NCBI GenBank assembly: GCA_027625915.1
Contig: JANTQA010000016.1
Span: forward strand, 2,671,001-2,735,000
Length of the DNA stretch: 64,000 nucleotides
DNA from: Anaeramoeba flamelloides
Lineage: Eukaryota; Metamonada; Anaeramoebidae
Direction: 5' to 3'
Shown here piece after piece: positions 11,135 to 23,101 of this stretch. Each line of letters starts with the position of its first letter. Positions within the stretch are counted from its first letter, which is position 1. Position numbers and translations under genes: made by a program. The notes under the pieces were generated by a model that was not told where the DNA came from, did not search any database, and saw only the letters and a program-made list of their open reading frames with translations.

Positions 11135-12045
11135 TTTCAATTTATTAAATTATTGAAATTTACGAGGATCTGGTTGTTATATATTTCTCTTTTTTTTAAA
11201 AAATAATTATCCATCTATATCTATATCTATATTTTATATTGAAAAGGGACAAAAAGATGGTTCTAAATAAAATAAAAAATATAAGGATAACTTATTCTAA
11301 TTAAATATATTTCTTTTTTTAATCTCTTATATTTTATTTTTGAAATTCAATGAATAATAAAAATAAATTATCAAGTAAAGATATTTTTTTTTTTGATAGA
11401 TCTGGAATAATAAAAAAATCAGAATGTAGTATCTCTTGGGTAGTTAAATTTAAATAGGTGTTATCTGCTCAAGTTATTTAAAGTTGTACAACATTAAATA
11501 TATAGATATAAATAAACTTTACGGGTAATAGAATAGGTTTATTGAAGGAATTTATTATTTTTCATAAGATTTAAATGTTTTTTTTTCTTTCAACAGTCGA
11601 ATTTTTGGTTAATCAAAAAAATTGAATAGTTTTTTTATTGTTAAATTTTGAATTTCATCAAGAAATTTTCAATTTTTTTCTAATATTCTACCAATAAAAT
11701 TAAATTGGCTCTTTTTTACCATAATAAATGATTTTCAATTTAAATTTAGAAAATAAAATTGGATTTCAAAAATTGTTAAAAATTTTACTAGTAAATTTTT
11801 TTTTTATAATTTTTATTTATTATTTCTCCATATCGTCTAACATTTTGTAAATTTTAATTATTATTCATTATTTCCAAGAAGCAAATCCCAAATTTTGAAG
11901 TTTTTTTGATATTAGATTAATATAACTTTCTTTTTATATATAATATTGAAATTATGATTAAATTTTGATTTTCTCAAATTAAAATCTTACATTTAAATTT
12001 CAAAATTACTCAAAACATTGGAATTTAAACAAATCAATTTTCTTT

Positions 12046-12587
12046 CTAAACCCCAATTAAAAATTTTTAACATAAAAAAATTCGATTTTTGTAAAATAAA
12101 AAACTTATTTAATCAATTCTAGAAGAAATACCAAATTAGAAACATTCTCTAATTAAAATGTTAACACTTTTTCATAAATTACAATACTCGTAAAATTAAA
12201 AATAAATAATTATCAATACAAATAAATCAAGAGGTGTCAAAAATTTTGGAGAGAGCAAAACAAAAAAAAATACATTGTTAAATTTGTTTAAATTCTATTA
12301 GGGATATTGATCGATCAAAGGTTAGATATTATCAACTAATTTTATTTGAGTTCTTCTATTTGGAACAATTCAACTTTAACCTAATATCAATCGTTGAAGA
12401 AAAAATTTGATCGAACGAAACAAGTTTACGTAATTGAAACAAAAAATGAAATGAAAACAAAAAATAAATGATAAAAAAATGATTTTCATATTTTACAAAA
12501 TCAAAATTATTTTCAATTTGAATGAAATTGTATTATTGTGATTGTTTGAAACTTTTTAGCTTTGAAAAAAAAATTGAATTTTAGTTT
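12046..12587 (-). repeat. R1 TIR element, copy 2 (inverted)
   Basis: Reverse-complement match to the R1 copies at 3311 and 49820. The left end CTAAACCCCAATTAAAAATT and the right end GAATTTTAGTTTA form the inverted pair. It carries the same interior blocks, including ATTGATCGATCAAAGGTTAG and TCAACTTTAACCTAATATCA. Non-coding. Confidence 0.7.
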
Positions 12588-15500
12588 ACTTTGGTTTGTA
12601 TTAATGGTTTTTATTATAATTTGGTAAAAATTCATATTGATCGTTTACATTTTTTTCATAATTCCCCATTTGTTATAATTTTTTTCATAGTATTTTGATG
12701 GTGGCCAATTTTCTGAAAAGAAAATATTTCTTTTAGAAGTATTTTATTCTTGATTTTTTTTGAAAAAAATCATTCAATTTTATTTTAGAAAGATATAAGA
12801 AAATTTTCAATTAGATCACTGGATTTAGGAAAAATTTTAAAAAAAATAAATAGCCTTAAAGACAATGTTTCTAAAGAGTTAATAATTAGAAATAAAAATA
12901 TTCTAGGAAAGTTAAATAGGAAATCTGAAAAAAATAAGACCGTATCTTGAAATTCAAAATTGGTTTAAAAATATGATTACTAAAAGAAAAATTACTTTTA
13001 ACGCTATTTTTAATGTGAATTGTTACCTTTCAACCTTTGATATATTATTTTCTATTTTTCTTAAAAAGTTTTACCTTTAAAATTTTCCAAAATATTTTCT
13101 TTGAAGAAGAAAGTACTTTTATATCTTTCTAGTAAGTAAAAAAAGTATTAAAAATTAACTAAATTAGTTTTAATTTAACGATTTTAAAAAATATACTTAA
13201 TTTCAAAAAAAAAAAATACAATAATTATTTAAAACTTGAAAACTTTAATTTTTGATTATTTGAAATTCCCAAATCAATTTTTCCATTTATTGAACAAAAA
13301 AATATCAAAATAAAAATTCTCCCAAATTATTTTTTTATCACCTAGTTAGTTCAGCTTATAATCTAAAGAAATACAATCCAATTTGATTATTATAATTAAA
13401 AATTAAAGAACCCAATCTAATTTTTTTGCAATGAGTTATTAACAACCTAAAAATTTAATATATTAATATAATTTACAATTATTTCTCAAATATTGAAAAG
13501 ATATTCAAAGAAATAATACAAATTCAAATTAATAATATCATATAAAAAAAAAGAAAGATTTCTCAATTTATATTATGTTAATAATTAAAGTTAGTTATTT
13601 CTATTCTAAATATTTTTAAAGAGTATTTCCAAGAAATTTAAATTTTTAAAATTTTAATAAATTATTCAAAATAAATAAAAATCATTGTGAATTGATCTTA
13701 ACTGATGAAAGAAATTTTTATTTTTATTTTATTTTGAAAAAAATGATTAGATTTCTAAGTATTATTTATACAAACAAACAATTAGGAATTATTAAAAGTT
13801 TTAAATGTTTTTTTTTGTTGTTTTTATTGAGATAAACGGGTAATTAAAGAAAATTTTATCAAAATAGTGAAAAATAGTTGAAGAAAATAATTATAACTTT
13901 GATATAAAAAATAATATTATCATTTACATCATATTAAATAAAAAAATTATATATGTTCTTTATATTTTATAGAATTTAAAAGAATATAGTAAAATCAAAG
14001 GTTTTACTAAATTCCTTTGGTTTGTGGAAAAGCTAGTCATTTGTGTTTGTTTTTTTTTTTTAGAGTTTTCTGTTTCTTCAGGAAATCAATGAAATCTTAA
14101 TAAAACAGAAAATCCCAAGAAAAAGTACAGTGAGTTTCTCCAGAATTGAAAAAGATGGATAAAAATCTACACAATTTTGTTTATATTTCTGAAATTAAAA
14201 ACAAATCGTCTAACCATGCGCCTCCAGTATTCAAAAGAATACATAATTTAAAGGTAATACTCTATTTTTTTTCTTTTTTTTTGAATTCTGGAAAAGTTTG
14301 ACACTCTACAGCACTTGAAAGCAATTCCACAAAATTAATGGAAAATTTAATTTTCAGAAAAATAATAAGGATTGAGATCTTGATATTTTTAAGATTGAAA
14401 AATTAAAAAAACAAGTATCTGATCTTTTAGGACAGAAAATTTAATTTAGAATATTTAATTTCCTTAATAAATTATTATATATTTCTCACATTTGATTAAT
14501 GAATCAGATTATTAAGTTTTATCTAATCTTTGTTCAATTAAGTTTTTTTAAAAACTTGAGGGGTTACTGGTGTAACTTGATATTTACATTTTTTAATTTA
14601 ATCCCAAATTTCTTAAATAGGTTATTTCCAATAATGTGGGGTATTTTTTTTTTTTTTTCAAATATATCTTTTAAACTAAATCTTCAAAAAAATATTTAAA
14701 CATACAAAATCATTAACAGTCATTTATAGATTCTTGATAATAATTCAATTGATTTATTAGTATCTTTATATAAATAAAATTTATTAAATTTTCTGATCTC
14801 GATTTTATCTGATATTTCTAAGAGCTGAAAATTGGTGTTTATTATTCTCTTTTTTGATTTAAAAACCATTTTCATAACTAGTTTAATCTCAACAAATTTT
14901 CAACTAGAATTGAAAACATATAACTGCATTTTATTGTTTTAACAACCATTTGTGCCCTTTCGTATTTCTAGTTTATTATTGAAATTGTTCGTACCTTGTT
15001 TTCTCCAAAAAAAGTTACTTTGATTTTTTTTTCATTTTTTGGAAATATTTCATCCAACATATTTAGATATAAATGCCTTAGAAATTTATTCAATCGGTAT
15101 GAATATTAAACTTAATTTGGTAATGTCAATTAATGAATACTATCACTAACAAAGATGATTTTTTATGAAATGTAAAAAAAATGAACCACTTTTTGGAAAT
15201 ACCTTAAAGTGAAAACAAAATGCTTTTTAATTCACAATTCTTGAAAAAAAAACCAAATATTTTTTTTTTTAAATTACAACTTGAGGTGAAAAATAAAAGA
15301 TTTTTGATGATTCTGCCAAATCTTTTTTCTGTTTGTTATTGGTTTTTTTGTTATTTATTTTGATATTTTTGTGCCTTATATCTGAACAGGGTGTGTAAAC
15401 TACAAATTATTTGGATGGTATTTCCATAAGAAGAACAAAGATCAACTAAAAAAAAATAACTCTATTTCGTAAGGGACTAATCTCGATTACATTTTTTTAC

Positions 15501-15878
15501 CAAAATTTAATAGAGATTAAGAAAATTTTTTGTCAATTACTTAGATTTGAAACCTCTCTTTATTTTCAATATTAAACAAGTTTCTAGATAAGGAATCCTT
15601 ATTTAAAAATTGGTCAAAAAAAAATAATAATAGAGACTATCTATCCCCTTAAGAAAAAAATTATCCTTCGATATTCATTTTAAGGATTGAAATTTTAAGA
15701 GTAATACTTTCAGAAATCAATAGCATAATATTTATTGGGTTTTTTGCTATTTTTTCCAAACATTTTCTCGTTAGGTCTTCTTAAAAAAATATAAACAAAT
15801 TTTATTTTGAAATATAGGTTTACCAAGTATAGTTGTTTCAATAACCCAAAACAATTCCTAAAATTTTCTTAACAACAG
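12588..15878. other. 3.3-kb AT-rich stretch, no gene seen
   Basis: No exon can be supported. About 13960-14330 shares short blocks (TTTAAAAGAATA(T/G)AGTAAAATC, GACACTCTACAGCACTTGAA) with 47730-48020 and 57770-58030, and is called repeat R8. A 33-codon frame starting at the ATG at 14154 ends at a GTAATA donor-like site but lies in or beside R8 and has no recognisable continuation. Confidence 0.5.
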
Positions 15879-15882
15879 TTAA

Positions 15883-16629
15883 GGGATTAGCATCTACCAA
15901 GGAGAAGCCTAGTAACAAAGTATGTTGTTGTTGGTCCTAACCACATTCGTGCTACATGGTTCCAATATCTCTAAAAAATCGATTAGTCAAGCAGTAATAT
16001 TTGTTGATCTTATCAATTAAAAATTATTTTTATAATTGTAAAAACTCAAAAATTTAGTAAAAAAAATCTGCATTTCGCCATAAATTTAAAGGTTGAATTA
16101 TCAATATTCAGACTACAAAGTCACAAAATATCTTTCTTAAATTCGTGGCGAAATGTAGATTAGTTACTAAAAAATTCGTTTTTTTTAAAAAATTAAATAA
16201 TTAGCAAATAAATTCTTTTGACAAATTATTTCTCAAATCATTGAAACATTTTGATGTTACAAGTATCTTTAGCAAAAGACAACAAAACTAATCAGTCTTT
16301 GTGCTTTTATGTTGATGATTATTGAGTTAATCTTTGAAATTCAAAAATTATAAAAATAGTTACTTTTGGAAGTTCTAAATCTAAATTATTAAATATCAGA
16401 ATACTGTATTTTGGGTTTCTATTTTTAGATTTGGAAAAGGAATTAAAAAAAAATTTTACAAAATGAAACTTTTTTAATGGTGATCATTTGTAAAAAATGT
16501 AATAATTTATTGTGCAATAAGATTTATAATAGATTTTTTAGAGCTATTTGAGCCATGGAGAACTAATATCATTTATACCCAATTGCAACATACTTTGATA
16601 ATAGAGAAATCTATGGTGACGCTAATCCC
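15883..16629. mobile_element. TTAA-flanked TIR element (family F2), copy A
   Basis: The element is flanked by TTAA at 15879-15882 and 16630-16633. About 100 bp at each end are inverted copies: the left starts GGGATTAGCATCTACCAAGG and the right ends GTGACGCTAATCCC; both contain the AACAAAGTATGTTG-like block further in. A second internal palindrome lies near 16070-16165. No transposase is visible. TTAA duplications are known for piggyBac-type transposons, so a non-autonomous relative is possible, but the end sequence does not prove the superfamily. Confidence 0.75.
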
Positions 16630-17200
16630 TTAAAAACACAAAATTTGGAAAACAACACTTAAAATCCGTAAACAAAATATTTATTGAAGTCAATACGGTT
16701 TATTGAAACAACTGGCAGTTTTTGTTATTATAACAATAGTATTTATAAAATAGAATTTTAATACAGAAGGTTTGAGGCATTTACAGGAATTTAATTTACT
16801 AGTATTTGAATTTTAAATAGGAAACAATTTTCTCTGCATTTTCCTTCTAGTTCGCTTTACTAAATTGAGTTTTCAAGCAAGTAAGTGGTTTTTTGTATTT
16901 TCTCTGTTTGTTTATTGTACACTTTTTCTATGGTACTCATTGGGTATAATAAGAATATTAAATAAAAGCTCTCTATTTGAAAGAGAAAACGCTGAAAATG
17001 ATAAGAATAATTTTTCCCATTTAAGATTCCTAAACTAGTAAAGCTCATCAAGATAGATTTTTCTTTTCCTTATTGTATGAAAAACACAACCCCAAAAAAC
17101 TCTGAATTCTATCCAACTTATGACATTGCTCTTAGAAATTCGAATTCATTTTCCTTCTTTTTTTCACCATAAATAATTTCAGTTTTAATTCAGCAATAAA

Positions 17201-18753
17201 ATGAGACTTGATCCTCAAATTCGAGACTGGGTATTATTTCCAATCGTAATTATTGTCTTCTTGGTTAGTGTAATTCGCCATTATTTGTTTTCAATTATTC
17301 CAAGCAAAAAGCCAGCAGTCGACAAAGACACCCAACGCGAACAACAATTACTGATTCGATCTAATAGAATTTGTAAAAATGCAAACATGATTTCAAAAAG
17401 ATCTTTAATTTCTCGTCAACCTTTCTTTCTTGATGAAACAAATGGTGAATTAGTAAGTTTTTTTATTTTTCTTTTGTCTTTTTACTTTTGATATTAAAAA
17501 AAAAGAAAAAATTTTTGGTTTTTCTTAAGAAAAGCAAGTTTCCACAATGTTGTTGTAAATCATAAGATCGTTGAGTTTCAAAAAGGTCAATGATGACTAT
17601 TCATTTTTATTTTTTAATTTTGTTCTTGTCAGAACTACACCCCCAATTAAAAAAAAATGCCCCATTTAAAAAAAGTGTTCCCAAACAAATTTTCTAATTT
17701 GTCTGTAAAATCATTAACAAACTTTATTAGACCTATTTATAGAATTAAAGTAAAGACTTTTTTGTTTGATAGGAAATTTGAAAAAAGTAAACACAAAAAG
17801 TTTAAAAAAAATATGCCCAATTAGCTTAAAAGAGTTAATCATTTGTACAATCCAAACTTTTTTAAAACAGCGAATGCCTTTAAAAAGAAACTTTAACATC
17901 TTTTCTACTTGTTAAAATTTTGAATGAATTTCGCAACAGAGTTCTGATTTCAAATTTCTTTTTCTTTTTTATTCTGTTCAAACAAAATAAAAACAATTAT
18001 CATCGGAAAATAACAAAACAAACAAAACAACAAAAAAACACATTTCAACATATAAAAAACAAAAAACACAAAACCAAAATCCAAATTTAAAAGAACCAAG
18101 ACTCAAAGCAAAAGCCTTTAGCGATGTCAATGATGTTTGATCCAAGTATGATGACTAATATGATGAAAGGGAGCATGGGTAATATGATCCCACAAGTGGT
18201 GCTTGGACAGCTTATCAGCTATTTGTTCAAAGGCTTTTTGGTTGTGAAACTACCATTCTTCTTACCAGCAAGATTTAAAACAATGCTACAGCAGGGGATA
18301 GGGTTATCTTCATTAGACTCCTCATTTGTCTCAAGTTTGTCATGGTATTTTATGGTCTATTTCGGATTAAGCGGGATCATTAGTTTACTTTTCCAAGCAA
18401 AGGATGCTATTGCCCACTCATACTTTTCACCAATCAAGGAACAGAAGAGGCAAATCCAGGTACCCAGGCCAACACCAGCACCAGCACCAACACCTTCATT
18501 GGGGAACATGGGCGGTACTGACAAAAAGGACACTTTAAGGAATGAAAAAGAAAATTGGAAAATGATAGACCATTTTTTTGATATACAAAACTCAGAACTT
18601 GAATTAATCGGTAAATCAGTCAACCAAGAAAAAGTCGAGAAAAAACAAACAACAAATAAAGCAAAAAACCCAAAAAAAATTAAACCACAAAATAAAAAAA
18701 TTAAACCAACAACCCCAAAAAATAAAAAAAGGAATACAAAGAAAAAAAAGTAA
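17201..18753 (+). CDS. EMC3: ER membrane protein complex subunit 3 (EMC3)
   Basis: EMC3 is a core subunit of the ER membrane protein complex, which inserts membrane proteins (tail-anchored proteins and some first transmembrane helices of multipass proteins). It belongs to the Oxa1/YidC/Get1 insertase superfamily. Two exons, 17201-17452 and 18094-18753, join in phase 0 (donor TTA|GTAAGT, acceptor TTTAAAAG) to give about 303 residues. Family signatures include IRDWVLFPIVIIVFLVSVIR (TM1, about 8-30), LIRSNRICKNA, DPSMMTNMMKGSMGN and RFKTMLQQGI in the cytosolic part, and WYFMVYFGLSGI in TM3. The acceptor was chosen because the frame has a stop at 18088-18090 and the joined length matches the animal protein. 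Relative to animal EMC3 (about 260 residues) it has a Lys-rich C-terminal extension of about 70 residues. The start is the first ATG and precedes the conserved N-terminus by the usual few residues. Confidence 0.93.
17453..18093 (+). other. EMC3: EMC3 intron (641 bp)
   Basis: Phase 0, GTAAGT donor. The acceptor region is A-rich with little pyrimidine tract, and several in-phase AG sites follow (after 18108 and 18114), so the second exon could start 15 or 21 bases later. The 18094 start gives the best length match to EMC3 homologues. Confidence 0.8.
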
Positions 18754-18791
18754 ATCAAATTCTTTCGTTTGACCTTTTTTTTTTTAGTCCA

Positions 18792-18797
18792 AATAAA
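18792..18797 (+). promoter_or_regulatory. Putative EMC3 polyadenylation signal
   Basis: AATAAA lies 39 bases after the EMC3 stop codon, followed by further AATAAAA sequence and T-rich DNA. In DNA this AT-rich the motif also occurs by chance. Confidence 0.35.
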
Positions 18798-19239
18798 AAA
18801 ATAATAAAACATTTATTGTTATGATTTATTTCTTTATATTTTTGTTTGATTAGTCAGTAACTAATTCTGCTGTTCTTTTCTTGTTCCTTGTTTTTTTTTT
18901 TTTTTTTTCAACTATTACAATACTACTTAATACTATTGAATTTATTTAATTTTTATTTTCTGTAGACCCTTTTATAGTTAATTTTAAGAACTTTACAATA
19001 TGAATTTAATGGTATAAACATGCTATTCACACTAATTCGAATTTTTTCTCAGAAGGAATAGTCAATTTTTGAAACAAAATCATATTAAAAAAATGATTTG
19101 AGAAATACTAAATTAAATTCGCATTAGTTAATTGAAAATGCTAACAATTAATTATCATTTACATATTCATCATTAATATAACCCACAAAATAAAAAATAA
19201 TAAAATTTAAAACATAAAAAATAGAGGACAAAATTTTGG

Positions 19240-20260
19240 AATGAAGATTTATTATAATTTAAATATATAAAAAACAATTAATCTGTAAAAGCGAGAATTT
19301 TGAAATGACTAAATTTGTGTCTCCTAATCTAAAGAGCATCTAGAACCATTAGGGTGCATGGTAACAATGATTAGAAGAATTTTAAACTCAATTTAGTTTT
19401 AGAAGATAAAATGAAGAGTAAATAAAAAAAATAGTACAAAGAAAGAGAAATGAAAAAAAATAATTAGAAAATTGAAGAAAGATAAAAACAAAAAGTTAAA
19501 AATAAATAATTTTAAAATAAATCTGAAACTTATTGCAACCAAGTGAAATGGATGTTTAAGTTGTTAAGGGATATTTGGTTGAGTACCTTTTTTCTGATTA
19601 CACGTTGAGTCAAATTGGTCAAAAAAAAAAAAAAAAAAATCTTCTATTGGGATGTATTCGATTTCTTTTCTGTTCATTTTCCAAAGTGTATCATCTTTGA
19701 TAATTATATTGAATTTTAAATTTTGAGATTTTTGCAGCAATTTTTCTATTTTTTTTTTGCCACTTTTATATTATTTTTATCCTTAGAAGAAATGGTTAAT
19801 GTCACTAATATTTTTTTTTTTTTTAACAGAAGGGGAATATTTTGTATTGAGTGCCTTATTTCATCTGTGTATGTGTAGTTATCTAGGCCATTTGAGAAGT
19901 TTTTGTATGTTAAACAAGTTTTTGTTGATTTTCAGTTTAGATCTGGTGAACTATTTTTAATTCAATATTGTATAGAAATTGGGAATTTTTGAGTTTTTTT
20001 TTCCAACCTCCCATTTTTTATCTGTTTGTGAAAATTTATCTTTATTTTTTATGAGTCCAACTTAAAGAAAGTCATATGAAGTTTTTTTTTGATTCTACTT
20101 TCATCATGTTTTCCCAATCAATTTTTTGATATTTTTCTATTGTTAAGTCTTCAGTTTGGGTAACCGATTCCATGTTTCTTCATTTCTTGATGAAATTAAC
20201 TTTCCTCTTTATGATCATATGCTGTGTGGAAATTGTGGAATGAACACAAAAAAAAACTTT
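19240..20260 (-). mobile_element. LINE-A 3' remnant, copy 1
   Basis: The minus strand reads decayed pieces of a non-LTR retrotransposon C-terminus, such as DDTLWKMNRKEI and LTNLTQRVIRKK, matching copies at 29060-29980 and 30310-31420. All three copies are on the minus strand and 5'-truncated. The frame is interrupted repeatedly in this copy, which seems the oldest. It lies between the convergent 3' ends of EMC3 and the Stealth gene. Confidence 0.6.
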
Positions 20261-21046
20261 GAAGACTAAAAATCAACGAGAACACAGTCAGCAAAAGTAA
20301 ATAATGTTGTTTTTCCGATCCCTTTGAATAAAATTAATAAAAAAGTGCAAATTTTGGATTTTGGTTATACTCCCTTAATTATTTAAGCTCTGCCAAAATA
20401 AAAGATCCCACACTCCTTATAGCATCATTTAAAGACTGGGATATAATTCTACTGATTGAAAGCTTGCAGTAGAGTTGAAAAAAAAAAAAAAAATACTTAT
20501 AAACTGTTCATTTAAAAGCTAAAAAAAGTAATAATAAAAAAATAATAATACTAAAAACTATTTCCCATCATCTTTAATAGTTGAAGGTAAATTATATTTT
20601 GTTTAAGAAAATACCAGACAATAAAAATAAAAGAAAGGTTAAAATAATAATAATATATCTGATATTAATTCAGATTCGAATAATAAGCAATAATTGAGAA
20701 TTTGAAATAATAAAAGCATATTATTTTGGTTTTTGAAAACAAAAATCTTTTAAAAAATGTGTAAAACTTTGCATTTACATAATTTAAAAGGGTTTATTTG
20801 AATTATTGGGACAAGAGAAAAATCAGTTTCGACTTAATGTCTATTTATTAAATCACTTAGTCCACTTTATTAAACAGCCCTTTCCAGGTAATTTCTGGTT
20901 ATATTCTGTTTTAATATGAAAAAAATAAAACAGAAAGAAAGTTATGTTTTCAAATTTTAACCAAGCTAAAAAAACAGCAATAAAAAAATAAAAAAAGAAA
21001 GCAATTGGCTGATGGTGTTAACTTTAAAAAGATTGTTTTGTTAGAT

Positions 21047-22195
21047 TTAAATATATTCATCATGGTCAGGGTTTGGTATTTCATAGTTGGGAACGTCTGG
21101 ATATAATTTATTATAAAATTCAAATAAAACTTTTTTTTGGCTTTGGTATACGACGGGGTTGTAAGCAAAGTCATCATTGCAATTAAAAGTTTTGATATTT
21201 TTTGTTGTGAATTGTTCATAAAGCTCATCAAATTCTTCGGTAATGTCTGATTTGTGGCTGAAAGGTATTTGATGAAATTTCGCGTCTTCCATTTTATCTT
21301 GTTTGATCCAGCCCTTGCTGCGGAAAAATTCATAAAAGATCATTGTAATTTCTTCTGTCAATTTTTTGTACCGTATTTTATGCGACTGCACAAGCTCAGA
21401 ATACCCTGGGTATCGCTCATGAAACGTGACTATAAAGTCTCTTCTCAATGGCTTTGGAAGGTGTGAGTACTTTGCGTATTTCCATTCTGGGAATCCTTTG
21501 CCTTTATATTCCTTGACCAAATATGTCCGCTTTCTTTTTCGTTTCTGGAAAACTCGAGGGAGCCCCTCGTCGGTGAAAAAGTAGTCAGGGGTTAGTGGCT
21601 GGTTGATAAAGACATCGTCGTCGATCAGGATGAATTTGTTGGACAAGCCTGGGACCTTGTGAAGCACGGAAAAGACGGCAAACGAATTGTAAGTCGGGCA
21701 GTCCCTTGGCCGGTCAAACAAGGTGCACCGATCAAAGACAATCACCTTGCTAAAGAAATCCTTTTTTAACCAATATGGGTACGGGGTGTTGGAATTTATC
21801 AGAACGTAAATGTTGTTTACCCACGGCAAATACTTGTACACAGCGCGTAACGAGAATTGCAATTCGTAATTGTATCTGTTCCTGTTATTGTTGTCCTTGA
21901 CGATCCCTGCCCACGTAAAGACAACATCGATTTTCTTTTCTCCCTTTTTGTATTTGTCCTTGTCTCTTTCATTCATAAACTCGCTTCGTTCGATCGCATA
22001 CCTCTTTTCTTCTTGGTCAAATTTGTTGTTGAGATGATGCGCATGTTCCTTGTCAATCATTAAGGACTCCTTTTCCATTTGAAATCGTTCAGATGATGCT
22101 TCTAATTGTTTTTTTCCATTGCTCTTCAGGATGTTTAAAAGAATAAAAAAGACAACAGTCACAATTATAACTGATCCAACAAATCTCGATCTCAT
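21047..22195 (-). CDS. Stealth-family phosphotransferase, type II membrane protein
   Basis: Stealth proteins transfer sugar-1-phosphates. The family includes the animal GlcNAc-1-phosphotransferase alpha/beta subunit (GNPTAB) and bacterial capsule hexose-phosphate transferases. The 382-residue intronless protein has a signal anchor at about 7-24 and a charged stem to about 88. It shows the four conserved regions in order: CR1 IDVVFTW (89-95); CR2 from SLRAVYKYLPWVNNIYV to PTYNSFAVFSVL...ILIDDDVFINQPL (about 115-201); CR3 SHLPKPLRRDFI onward (about 244-290); CR4 FNCNDDFAYNP through LYPDVPNYEIP (about 338-374). All the motif residues I know are present, so it looks active, probably lumenal in the Golgi. 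The donor and acceptor sugars cannot be inferred. It converges on EMC3. Its G+C content is visibly higher than that of the flanks, as for other conserved genes here. Confidence 0.9.
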   Translation of the reverse strand: MRSRFVGSVIIVTVVFFILLNILKSNGKKQLEASSERFQMEKESLMIDKEHAHHLNNKFDQEEKRYAIERSEFMNERDKDKYKKGEKKIDVVFTWAGIVKDNNNRNRYNYELQFSLRAVYKYLPWVNNIYVLINSNTPYPYWLKKDFFSKVIVFDRCTLFDRPRDCPTYNSFAVFSVLHKVPGLSNKFILIDDDVFINQPLTPDYFFTDEGLPRVFQKRKRKRTYLVKEYKGKGFPEWKYAKYSHLPKPLRRDFIVTFHERYPGYSELVQSHKIRYKKLTEEITMIFYEFFRSKGWIKQDKMEDAKFHQIPFSHKSDITEEFDELYEQFTTKNIKTFNCNDDFAYNPVVYQSQKKVLFEFYNKLYPDVPNYEIPNPDHDEYI

Positions 22196-23101
22196 AATTT
22201 GAAATTTAAAAGTAAACTTTTGAAAAAATGTTTAGTATTTTGGGTAGTTTCCAATTAAAAAAAAAATTATTTGGCAAATGCTTTTTTTTTCTTATATTTT
22301 TTTGAGAAGAAACAAAGGGTCGTTGGTTAAATCCCAACTGATTCTCTTGCCATTTTTTTTGAGATTCGTCGTTGAAATGTTTTTTACTATTTATTCAATT
22401 GTGGCTTTTTAAAAAATTCATTCTTCGTTATTACAACTTGTTTGATCGTCTGCTTTAATTTTAAAGAAACTTAAACAATTTTCAAAATAAATACTGTAGA
22501 TCCGTTTGGATACTTTGAGAATATTTGACAAACAATTTTTTACTAACAAACCTTAAAAGATAACATTGTTTACAATCTCTCTGTCTCAGGATAATTCAAA
22601 GTAATAAGTTTTAATTGTTGCTTACATCAATCTTGATCCACTTTCAATTACTGGTATTTTATTTTCTAAATGGGAGAAAATTATCGTTCTGTTTTCCAGA
22701 TTTTTCTTTTGTAAATTGAATTTCTAAAAGAAGTACATTGTAGTCTCTGGCTCTCGATCTGTATTGGAAATAGGAAATTGAAAATTTAGTGAAAATTTAT
22801 AGCATTAAAAACTCAAAAACCAGTAAATTTCTTTTTTAATATGAGCCTCTCAGTATTTGACTAATTCTCTCAAAAGTTATCTCGGATCGATTTGTCGAAA
22901 AGAGAAATATTGTAATAGGGTGTATTGTACCAAATGTAAATGTTAAAATAAGTTTTATGATAGACTAGCCAACCCCTCTAATTAATTCTTTCATTAAATC
23001 TATTCTCACAGTCTCTTGTTGATGAGAAAATTAAATAAAAAATTTCAAGAAAAAAAGGAAATTTTGATTAAAGGGAAGAGTATTTTTTAAAAAGAAATTA
23101 A

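Noticed and set aside
14095-14253. Exon-like stretches with TTTCTTCAG and GTGAGT or GTAATA sites
   Set aside because: They overlap the R8 repeat and have no recognisable partner exons; the implied intron between the first two sites would be only 14 bp.
18357-18812. 151-codon minus-strand ORF
   Set aside because: Antisense shadow of EMC3 exon 2.
20950-21333. 127-codon minus-strand ORF overlapping the Stealth gene
   Set aside because: It overlaps the end of the Stealth frame in a different phase, starts within CR4-coding sequence and has no protein-like pattern.
22327-22344. tRNA T-arm-like hairpin (GTTGG with CCAAC around a 7-base loop)
   Set aside because: No matching acceptor stem, anticodon arm or D arm is present around it.
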